From assembly GCA_017883345.1 (NCBI GenBank), contig JADGNT010000086.1, forward strand, positions 1 through 10,767: a DNA stretch of 10,767 bases, in the 5' to 3' direction. The notes beneath the pieces are model-generated. The model was not told where the DNA came from and searched no databases. It was given only the letters and a program-made list of their open reading frames with translations. This document shows, one piece after another, positions 5,423 to 10,767 of the stretch. The position numbers and the translations under genes were made by a program. Positions within the stretch are counted from its first letter, which is position 1, and each line of letters starts with the position of its first letter. Origin of the DNA: Candidatus Solibacter sp. Its GTDB lineage: Bacteria > Acidobacteriota > Terriglobia > Bryobacterales > Bryobacteraceae.

Positions 5423-7057
5423 CTATTCTTGCCGTACGATGGGCATCCGCCAGCCGGTGCCGAAGGCGCGTGACGTGACCTTCAAAACCGGCGCAGCCTG
5501 CTTCCTCTTGAACTCCGCGATGCGCACCAGGCGGAGCACGCGGCGCACCGTGTGCTCATCGTAGCCTTGCGCGACGATCTCCTCCGCGCTCCGGCACTGC
5601 TCGACGTGCAATTCCAGAATTTCGTCCAGCAGATCGTAGGGCGGCAGGCTGTCCTGGTCGGTCTGATCCGGCCGCAATTCGGCCGAAGGCGCCTTGGCGA
5701 TGGTGGATTCCGGAATTGCCGGACCCCGCTGGTTGCGCCACCGCGCCACCCGGTACACCATCATCTTCGGCAGGTCCGCGATCACCGCCAACCCGCCGTT
5801 CATGTCGCCGTAGAGCGTGCAGTACCCCACCGACATCTCGCTCTTATTGCCCGTCGTCAGCAGCAGCGGCCCGAACTTGTTGGAGAGCGCCATCAGCAGA
5901 TTGCCGCGGATGCGCGATTGGATGTTCTCCTCGGTCACGTCCGGATGCAATCCGGCGAAGGCGTCCGCCAGCACGCCATCGTACGTCTTCATGATGTCCG
6001 AAATCGGCAACAGCATGGTCCGGATGCCCAGGTTGTGCGCCAGTTCCACCGAATCGTCGACGCTTCCCTGGCTCGAATAACGCGAAGGCATCATGACACC
6101 CAGGACGTTTTCCGGTCCCATGGCATCGGCCGCAATCGCCGCCGTGAGCGCCGAATCGATGCCGCCGGAGAGTCCCAGCAGAACCTTGCGGAATCGCGTT
6201 TTGCGGGCATAATCCCGGACCCCGAGCACGAGCGCGTTCCAGATCTCGGCCTCGGGCAGAAAATCGTCGCTCGCGATCTCTCCCCTCCCGCCCAACAGAT
6301 CCAGCGCCAGCACGTCCTCTTCGAAGCCTTTGGCGCGCGCAAAGAGCTTCCCCCGCGCATCGAAAACACTGCTGCGGCCATCGAAAATCAGGTCGTCGTT
6401 GGCCCCCACCTGGTTGACGATCGCCACCGGCAGACCGTACTTCCGCGCCATGTGCCCGAGCATCTTCTCGCGCAACATGTGCTTGCCCACCGTGAACGGC
6501 GATGCCGAGAGATTCACGATCGCCTGCGCCCCCGCTTTGGCCAGCGCCTCGATCGGGTCCTGGTGATAGCGCCGCCGCTGCCAGAAATCGCGGTCGTTCC
6601 AAATGTCTTCGCAGATGCTGATGCCCAGGCGCACGCCGTTCAATTGCAGAATCTGCGCCCCCTGAAAAGGCTCAAAGTAACGGTCTTCGTCGAAGACATC
6701 GTAGGTCGGCAAGAGCGATTTGTGAAAGGCCTGCCCCACCGCGCCAGAGCGCAGCAGCACCGCGCTGTTATACAAGGGGCGCCCCACGTCCGACGGATTC
6801 GGCGTTGCCACGCCCACCAGCAACGGCGGGGCGTCCTGCAGTTCGCTGGCAATGTGCGACAGTTTCTCGCCGGCGCGGCGCACGAAGCCCTGGTTCATCA
6901 ACAGATCCCGCGGAAGATAGCCCATCAGCGCCAACTCGGACGTGACCATAAGGTCCGCGCCTTGAGCCCGTGCCGCCCGGGCCGCCCGGACGATCAGCGA
7001 GGAGTTGCCATCCAAGTCGCCCGCGGTTGGGTTGATCTGAAGAAGCGCTAAACGCAT
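5423..7057 (-). CDS. nadE: Glutamine-dependent NAD(+) synthetase
   Basis: This 544-residue enzyme catalyses the last step of NAD biosynthesis: ATP-dependent amidation of nicotinic acid adenine dinucleotide, using ammonia from glutamine. The N-terminal domain (about 1-260) is a nitrilase-type glutaminase with the full Glu-Lys-Cys triad: E41 (TSELALMGY), K113 (FHKSLLPTYDVFDEDRYF) and C149 (ISICEDIWND). The C-terminal synthetase domain (about 275-544) has the ATP-pyrophosphatase P-loop SGGIDS (297-302) and the conserved GNKSEMSVGYCTLYGDMNGG and LPKMMVYRVARW stretches. The length is typical of the glutamine-dependent form, and no key residue is missing. The ATG at 7057 starts exactly at the conserved MRLALLQINPTAGDLDGN; no strong Shine-Dalgarno sequence is seen. 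It is transcribed alone, converging with the J-domain gene across a 60-bp gap in which I see no clear terminator. Confidence 0.96.
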   Translation of the reverse strand: MRLALLQINPTAGDLDGNSSLIVRAARAARAQGADLMVTSELALMGYLPRDLLMNQGFVRRAGEKLSHIASELQDAPPLLVGVATPNPSDVGRPLYNSAVLLRSGAVGQAFHKSLLPTYDVFDEDRYFEPFQGAQILQLNGVRLGISICEDIWNDRDFWQRRRYHQDPIEALAKAGAQAIVNLSASPFTVGKHMLREKMLGHMARKYGLPVAIVNQVGANDDLIFDGRSSVFDARGKLFARAKGFEEDVLALDLLGGRGEIASDDFLPEAEIWNALVLGVRDYARKTRFRKVLLGLSGGIDSALTAAIAADAMGPENVLGVMMPSRYSSQGSVDDSVELAHNLGIRTMLLPISDIMKTYDGVLADAFAGLHPDVTEENIQSRIRGNLLMALSNKFGPLLLTTGNKSEMSVGYCTLYGDMNGGLAVIADLPKMMVYRVARWRNQRGPAIPESTIAKAPSAELRPDQTDQDSLPPYDLLDEILELHVEQCRSAEEIVAQGYDEHTVRRVLRLVRIAEFKRKQAAPVLKVTSRAFGTGWRMPIVRQE

Positions 7058-7088
7058 AGAATTCAGAGCCGGATTCTCACCAAAGTTG

Positions 7089-7107
7089 AGGGCTTTGCCC
7101 TAGTGTA
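7089..7107 (-). promoter_or_regulatory. Possible nadE promoter (extended -10) and leader hairpin
   Basis: On the minus strand TGTTACACT reads as an extended -10 box (TG-n-TACACT; the hexamer is 7102-7107), about 45 bp upstream of the nadE ATG. I see no good -35. Just downstream AGGGC-AAA-GCCCT (7089-7101) forms a small hairpin in the presumed leader. Pattern match only. Confidence 0.3.
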
Positions 7108-7252
7108 ACAACAAGTTCCACTTCTTGCGTTCGTGAAACTCTCCAAGCGGGCCCGCCGGTTGGCGCGCCGGTTCGAGACACCGGCCATCCTAATGGTCCC
7201 GCGGCCAAGATCCACGAAGTTCCGCGTGGGGAGTTCGAGGCGGTCGTCAAGG

Positions 7253-7322
7253 CGCAGCCGCCATTGCGGAGGAAGTGACAGTGCGCGCCGCGCGGCGCCC
7301 GCAGCCGCATACGGTTGCTCGT
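7253..7322 (-). pseudogene. Partial duplicate (remnant) of the ykgJ-like gene
   Basis: These 70 bases match 9712-9781, inside the intact YkgJ-family gene, at 63 of 70 positions (90%) in the same orientation. The minus strand reads RMRLRAPRGAHCHFLRNGGC against RMRLRVPRRAHCHFLHDGGC in the intact gene. Similarity stops abruptly at both ends: no upstream cysteine motif (CxxxCxxCC) and no following HPAKPAQCRIFPFW. It is therefore a fragment rather than a gene. It could be a residue of tandem or segmental duplication, or gene-conversion debris. Confidence 0.75.
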
Positions 7323-7391
7323 TATCTTTGGTCAACCCCACTTCCTTATCCCTTTGCGTCTTGTCCCGCGCCGGTGCTTTCAGGCAAGATC

Positions 7392-7398
7392 AAGGTGG
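7392..7398 (+). promoter_or_regulatory. Ribosome-binding site fixing the membrane-protein start
   Basis: AAGGTGG lies 6 bp before the ATG at 7405, which favours this start over the upstream in-frame ATG at 7315; that one overlaps the edge of the ykgJ remnant and has no such site. Confidence 0.6.
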
Positions 7399-7404
7399 CC
7401 CAAA

Positions 7405-9501
7405 ATGCCCGTCCACAACTTCATGATCGAGGACCTGCTCGGCGCGTTGAAATCCGTAGCGCTTTTCCCGCTTTTCCTGCTGGTTCCCGGCTACGTGGCT
7501 GCCTGGCTCCTGGACCTTTTCGATTTCCGCCGCCGCACCATGGCCTTTCGGCTCTCTCTCGCCATCCCCCTCTCCATCTCGATCTGTCCCATCCTCACCT
7601 ATCTGGGCTTCCGCTTCGCTTCCGCGGCCGCCGTGTGGGCGGGCTACGCCGCCGCCGTGGTTGTATTCGTTCTCCTGGCACTGATGGACCGCCGCCGTTG
7701 GCGTCTCTCCCTCGCGCGGCAATCCTACGCCATTGCCGGCATTCTCGCCGTCTGGCTCGCCGTCTGCCTTTTCTCCCTGGTCGATCTCCAGATCGGCGAC
7801 CGTCTCTATTACCCCACCAGCGCCCTTGACTACTCGGTGCGTACCGCCTTCGTCAGTTCCATCGGCACCACGGGAGTCCCGCCCCAGAACCCGTTCTTCC
7901 AGCCCGGACACCCGGTCACGCTTCGCTACCACTACTTCTGGCTGATGATGTGCAGCTTGGCCAAGCAGGCCGGCGGCAGCGCCATCAGCCCGCGCCAGGC
8001 GCTGATCGGTGGCACTTTCTGGGCCGGCGTTGGACTCATGTCCCTGCTTGCCATCTACCTCCGCATCTTCATGGCGCGGACGGGAGAGGCCTTCCGGCGC
8101 CACACCTTCACCGGCATTCTGCTGCTCGCCATCACCGGCCTGGATATCGTCCCCAGTCTCTTTCTTCTCTTTCTGTACGCCCGCGGGACGATGAGCTTCG
8201 TGCTGCCCAGCGTGGAGTGGTGGAACGAGCACGTCGATTGGTTTGTCTATAGTTCCCTGTGGGCGCCGCACGCGCTCACCGCGACCATCGCCTGCTTCAC
8301 CGCCTTCCTGTTGCTCTGGAACGCCCCCACCTGGCGGCGCTACACGCTACCCGCGGCGCTCGCGCTCGCCACTTCCGCCGGCACGTCCGTCTATGTGGCG
8401 TTCGTCTTCGCGATATTCCTGGCCGTCTGGACCTTGGTTACTCTCTCGAAGAAGTGGTACCGCGAGACCGCCGTGCTCTGTGCCGCCGGCGTCCTGTCGC
8501 TTTTGCTGGCCCTCCCCTATCTGCACGATCTATCCGGCCCCGGCGCGGGCGGTCCGCTCTTTGAGTTCACCGTGCGCCAGTTTTCGCTGGCCGCCCTCGT
8601 GCCCACCGGGCGGGCGCTTTCTCAGACCTGGCGGCGCATTCTGGTGAACGGTACGCTGCTGCCCCTGAACTACCTGTTGGAGTTCGGTCTGTTCTTCCTG
8701 ATCGCGCACTACAAGTGGCGCCAGCATCGCGCCGCCGGCCGGCCCCTCTCGCGCCAGGACCTGGCCTTCACCGTCATGCTCGCCACCAGCGCCCTGGTCT
8801 GCACTTTCCTGCGCTCCACCGCCGGGTGTAACGACCTCGGCTGGCGCGGATTCCTCGTCGCCGAGTTTGTCCTCCTCCTTTGGGCCGCCGACCTGTTCGC
8901 CAATCGCTCCCGGCTCGACTTCCTCACCGCGCACCAGAAGCAACTGCTGGTGGTCTTCTTCGGCCTGGGATTTGCCGGTACCGTATACGACCTCGCCATT
9001 GAGCGCCTCTACCCCGTACTCGCCGACCGCGGCGTGGTGCCGCCCCTCGATTGGATGTCCCCCGACCGCAATTTCGGCAAGCGCACCTATGCCGAGCGCT
9101 CCGCGTACCAGTGGCTGCACACCGTGACAGTTGCCACCGCGGCGGTCCAATCCAATCCCAAAGTGGTCTTCCAGGATACCGTCGGCATGATCTACGGCGA
9201 CCGCCACAGCATCGCCGCCGACACCTCCTGCAATACGGGCTTTGGCGGCGACCCGGCGCAGTGTCCGCCCGTTCTCTCCCGAGTGCTGGCTGCCTTCCCC
9301 GAAGATGCCCGGTCCGCCCCGGCCAGCTTCCAGGATATCTGCCGTTCGCTGCCCATCGATACCCTGGTCGCCAAAGATACCGACCCCGTCTGGGGCAACC
9401 TGACATCCTGGGTCTGGACTGAGCGGCCCGCCTACTCCAACGCGTACATGCGTCTCTTCCGCTGTCCATCGCCCGATCGTACGCTCACCGGTGCCCGCTA
9501 A
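7405..9501 (+). CDS. Polytopic membrane protein, GT-C glycosyltransferase-like, function unknown
   Basis: The protein has 698 residues and roughly ten or more hydrophobic helices (for example about 13-37, 48-68, 75-94, 107-126, 201-219, 236-257, 288-305, 314-345, 355-371, 452-469, 481-497, 512-530). A charged loop after the fourth helix reads YYPTSALDYSVRTAFVSSIG and then GVPPQNPFFQPGHPVTLRYHYFWLMM (127-182). A 'PP.NPFF..G....YHYFW' loop is typical, as I know it, of GT-C-fold lipid-linked sugar transferases and their uncharacterised relatives. The C-terminal 150 residues are soluble, probably periplasmic, with AYQWL...AVQSNPKVVFQD and four or more cysteines (C609, C620, C646, C687). By analogy it would move a sugar from a polyprenyl-phosphate donor, but acceptor and activity are unknown and I cannot name the subfamily. 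It stands alone and converges with ykgJ across 19 bp. Confidence 0.7.
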   Translation: MPVHNFMIEDLLGALKSVALFPLFLLVPGYVAAWLLDLFDFRRRTMAFRLSLAIPLSISICPILTYLGFRFASAAAVWAGYAAAVVVFVLLALMDRRRWRLSLARQSYAIAGILAVWLAVCLFSLVDLQIGDRLYYPTSALDYSVRTAFVSSIGTTGVPPQNPFFQPGHPVTLRYHYFWLMMCSLAKQAGGSAISPRQALIGGTFWAGVGLMSLLAIYLRIFMARTGEAFRRHTFTGILLLAITGLDIVPSLFLLFLYARGTMSFVLPSVEWWNEHVDWFVYSSLWAPHALTATIACFTAFLLLWNAPTWRRYTLPAALALATSAGTSVYVAFVFAIFLAVWTLVTLSKKWYRETAVLCAAGVLSLLLALPYLHDLSGPGAGGPLFEFTVRQFSLAALVPTGRALSQTWRRILVNGTLLPLNYLLEFGLFFLIAHYKWRQHRAAGRPLSRQDLAFTVMLATSALVCTFLRSTAGCNDLGWRGFLVAEFVLLLWAADLFANRSRLDFLTAHQKQLLVVFFGLGFAGTVYDLAIERLYPVLADRGVVPPLDWMSPDRNFGKRTYAERSAYQWLHTVTVATAAVQSNPKVVFQDTVGMIYGDRHSIAADTSCNTGFGGDPAQCPPVLSRVLAAFPEDARSAPASFQDICRSLPIDTLVAKDTDPVWGNLTSWVWTERPAYSNAYMRLFRCPSPDRTLTGAR

Positions 9502-9509
9502 CGCGCCAC

Positions 9510-9532
9510 CTGTACGCCGTCTACCGGTACAG
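9510..9532. terminator. Weak palindrome between convergent genes
   Basis: CTGTAC (9510-9515) and GTACAG (9527-9532) form a 6-bp inverted repeat around the ykgJ stop codon, between the two converging genes. There is no T-tract on either strand, so a terminator role is only a guess from position. Confidence 0.2.
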
Positions 9533-9922
9533 TTTGGGATGCTCCTGCCGCATTTCCTCGGCCTGTGCCTGCGCGCTCTTGATTTGGATCAGCCGGCCCA
9601 TGCCGATTCCCGGGCAATAGCCGGCCGTTTTCGCCCAGGCTCGCGGGCTGTTCACCAACTCGGGCCAGAATGGGAAAATCCGGCACTGGGCCGGCTTCGC
9701 CGGATGGATCCCGCAGCCGCCATCGTGCAGGAAGTGACAGTGTGCGCGGCGCGGCACCCGCAGCCGCATACGGTTGCGCGTCCGGTACACATACTTACGC
9801 TCGAATGCGGCCACACTCATCCCCACGAACTTGGCCGCACGCACCAGATCCGCCTCCGACAGGTAGACAAAGCCCTGCTGCCGGCAACATTCCGTACATC
9901 CCGGCTGGCACTCAAACCGCAT
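9521..9922 (-). CDS. YkgJ-family cysteine cluster protein
   Basis: From the ATG at 9922 the protein has 133 residues. It opens with C5-x3-C9-x2-C12-C13 (CQPGCTECC) and continues with C62 and C70 (HCHFLHDGGC), C80 (HPAKPAQCRIFPFWPE) and C103 (GYCPGIGMG). This is the pattern of the CxxCxxCC/YkgJ family (Pfam 03692), thought to bind zinc or an Fe-S centre; no molecular function is established that I know of. The same frame is open to an ATG at 10024, but the extra 34 residues have no family features and would run across the CBS-gene promoter and ribosome-binding site, so I prefer 9922. A GTG at 9934 is a further option. A decayed partial copy of the gene lies at 7253-7322. Confidence 0.82.
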   Translation of the reverse strand: MRFECQPGCTECCRQQGFVYLSEADLVRAAKFVGMSVAAFERKYVYRTRNRMRLRVPRRAHCHFLHDGGCGIHPAKPAQCRIFPFWPELVNSPRAWAKTAGYCPGIGMGRLIQIKSAQAQAEEMRQEHPKLYR

Positions 9923-9968
9923 TCGTGGCGCCACCGTATTATTATGGTCTGTAACGCGAGTGCTTTTG

Positions 9969-9998
9969 TGGTATAGTTCCTGCTGTCTATTGGGGAGG
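9969..9998 (+). promoter_or_regulatory. Promoter (extended -10) and ribosome-binding site of the CBS-cbiX operon
   Basis: TGGTATAGT (9969-9977) is an extended -10 box with hexamer TATAGT. The -35 region (about 9949-9954, CTGTAA) is poor, as is usual for extended -10 promoters. GGGGAGGG (9991-9998) is a strong Shine-Dalgarno sequence 6 bp before the ATG at 10005 and decides that start over the upstream in-frame ATG at 9960. Confidence 0.6.
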
Positions 9999-10004
9999 GT
10001 GCGT

Positions 10005-10430
10005 ATGTCCTGTGTCAGTGACATTGTTCATCAACGTGAGCTATTCAGCGTCGAAGAGCATCAATCCGTAGCGGAAGTAGCCCGGAAAATGACGGATCTC
10101 CACGTCGGAGCCATCCTGGTCTTTAACGGGACCCAATTGCGCGGCGTTTTCAGCGAGCGCGATCTCATGAAGCGCGTGGTGGTGGAGCGCTGCGATGCCG
10201 ATCGCACGCCGGTAGGCCTGGTCATGAGCACCGAGGTAGCCACGATTGACGAATCGGCCAGCCTGGAAGAAGCCATGGAATCCATGCAGTCCCACAATTG
10301 CCGCCACCTGCCGGTGACACGCGACGGTCAGGTGGTGGCCTTTCTCTCCATGCGCGACCTGATGAATTTCGAGCTGGCTCAAAAAACAGAAGAAATCGAC
10401 CACATGCGCGCCTACATCAGTAACGCGTGA
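10005..10430 (+). CDS. Tandem CBS-domain protein
   Basis: This 141-residue soluble protein is made almost wholly of one CBS pair (Bateman module). CBS1, about 1-60, reads SVEEHQSVAEVARKMTDLHVGAILV and then GVFSERDLMKRVV; CBS2, about 70-125, reads MSTEVATIDESASLEEAMESM and then HLPVTRDGQVVAFLSMRDLM. Such pairs usually bind adenine nucleotides or similar ligands and act as sensors. There is no fused enzyme or channel, so its target must be a separate protein. The stop TGA overlaps the GTG start of the next gene (GTGA), so the two are translationally coupled and the product may act on, or be needed with, the chelatase; this is inference. An upstream ATG at 9960 in the same frame would cover the promoter and is rejected. 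Confidence 0.9.
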   Translation: MSCVSDIVHQRELFSVEEHQSVAEVARKMTDLHVGAILVFNGTQLRGVFSERDLMKRVVVERCDADRTPVGLVMSTEVATIDESASLEEAMESMQSHNCRHLPVTRDGQVVAFLSMRDLMNFELAQKTEEIDHMRAYISNA

Positions 10431-10767
10431 CTACTGGAATCATCGTCTTCGCCCACGGCTCCCGCATCGAACCGGCCAACCAGGCCGTCCGCTCGGCAGC
10501 CGCCGACTTGGCACGCGCGGGCGATTACCCCATCGTCGAAGCCGCCTTCCTGGAACTCGGCCGTCCCGGTCTGGAAGAGGCTGCCGATCGGCTCGTTGCT
10601 CGTGGTGTGGAGCGCATCGTGATCATCCCCTACTTCCTCACCCCGGGCCTCCATCTGGAGCGCGACCTGCCCCCCCTTATAGAGCGTATCTCCAAGAAAA
10701 ACAAAAACATACAGATACTCGTCACGGCGTCGCTGGATGGCCACCCGGGAGTGGTGCAGATCCTGAC
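10427..10767 (+). CDS. cbiX: CbiX/SirB-type sirohydrochlorin chelatase, 5' part
   Basis: The gene starts with GTG at 10427, overlapping the previous stop, and stays open for 113 codons to the right edge. The sequence TTGIIVFAHGSRIEPANQAV carries the conserved metal-binding histidine H10, and the second histidine H76 sits in VIIPYFLTPGLHLERDLPPL; AFLELGRPGLEEAADRLVARG lies between. This arrangement is that of CbiX/SirB chelatases, which insert Co2+ or Fe2+ into sirohydrochlorin for cobalamin or siroheme synthesis. Small CbiX(S) proteins have about 120-130 residues and long forms have two such halves; the window edge hides which this is. No ATG start with better context exists. Metal specificity cannot be read from the sequence. 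Confidence 0.85.
   Translation, partial: MTTGIIVFAHGSRIEPANQAVRSAAADLARAGDYPIVEAAFLELGRPGLEEAADRLVARGVERIVIIPYFLTPGLHLERDLPPLIERISKKNKNIQILVTASLDGHPGVVQIL

Larger units (their letters stand above)
7058..7404. other. Divergent intergenic region, nadE to membrane protein
   Basis: This 347-bp gap holds a possible nadE promoter at its left end, GC-rich sequence with repeated GCCGGTT motifs (about 7155-7175), the ykgJ remnant at 7253-7322, and a less GC-rich leader to the membrane-protein start. Short frames on both strands have no recognisable domains. I find no RNA gene. Confidence 0.5.

Noticed and set aside
5552..7051. 499-codon plus-strand frame opposite nadE
   Set aside because: Antisense shadow of a textbook NAD synthetase with intact catalytic residues.
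7150..7192. tRNA T-arm-like stretch (CCGGTTCGAGACACCGG)
   Set aside because: The 5-bp stem leaves the loop one base out of register for TTCGANN, and no acceptor, D or anticodon arm can be built around it.
7390..8271. 293-codon minus-strand frame opposite the membrane protein
   Set aside because: Highly charged shadow typical of the reverse of hydrophobic codons; no domain.
9923..10024. 34-residue N-terminal extension of the YkgJ protein
   Set aside because: It would overlap the promoter, ribosome-binding site and first codons of the divergent CBS gene and adds no conserved motif.

Overview
The window is GC-rich bacterial DNA, about 60% or more by eye. Coding is dense on both strands, with one insertion sequence and several palindromic repeats. 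The gene style and the 'TGGTGGGGCA'-type dispersed palindromes remind me of Acidobacteriota (Solibacter/Bryobacter group). That placement is an impression from memory, not a search result.

Left part (1-2308): a SulP-type anion transporter fragment enters from the left edge and is cut at about base 188 by an ISAzo13-type insertion sequence of about 1.92 kb, whose terminal repeat supplies the fragment's stop codon. The transposase is split over two frames. They join at an A8 run that has the exact A_AAA_AAA geometry of a -1 programmed frameshift, giving a predicted 564-residue protein with an extra N-terminal region that looks like winged helices. Next comes a 159-bp near-perfect palindromic element. 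It ends 6 bp before the next start codon and contains a terminator-like hairpin.

Middle (2309-5362): a 758-residue FAD/iron-sulfur oxidoreductase that fuses a NuoG-like 2Fe-2S domain, a GltD/NfnB-like core and a C-terminal ferredoxin-like region. Its reading frame carries a second repeat insertion, translated in frame. It is followed by a 218-residue J-domain protein with a probable winged-helix C-terminal half.

Right part (5363-10767): glutamine-dependent NAD+ synthetase on the minus strand; a 347-bp intergenic region holding a decayed partial copy of the YkgJ-family gene that lies intact 2.5 kb downstream; a 698-residue polytopic membrane protein resembling GT-C glycosyltransferases; the intact YkgJ-family cysteine-cluster gene on the minus strand; and a divergent operon of a two-CBS-domain protein whose stop overlaps the GTG start of a CbiX-like sirohydrochlorin chelatase, which runs off the right edge.

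I see no CRISPR array, rRNA or tRNA, and no coherent multi-gene defence or biosynthetic system. The most unusual items are the frameshifted wHTH-transposase fusion, the two related palindromic repeats in and just before one oxidoreductase gene, the J-domain/winged-helix protein and the partial ykgJ duplication.
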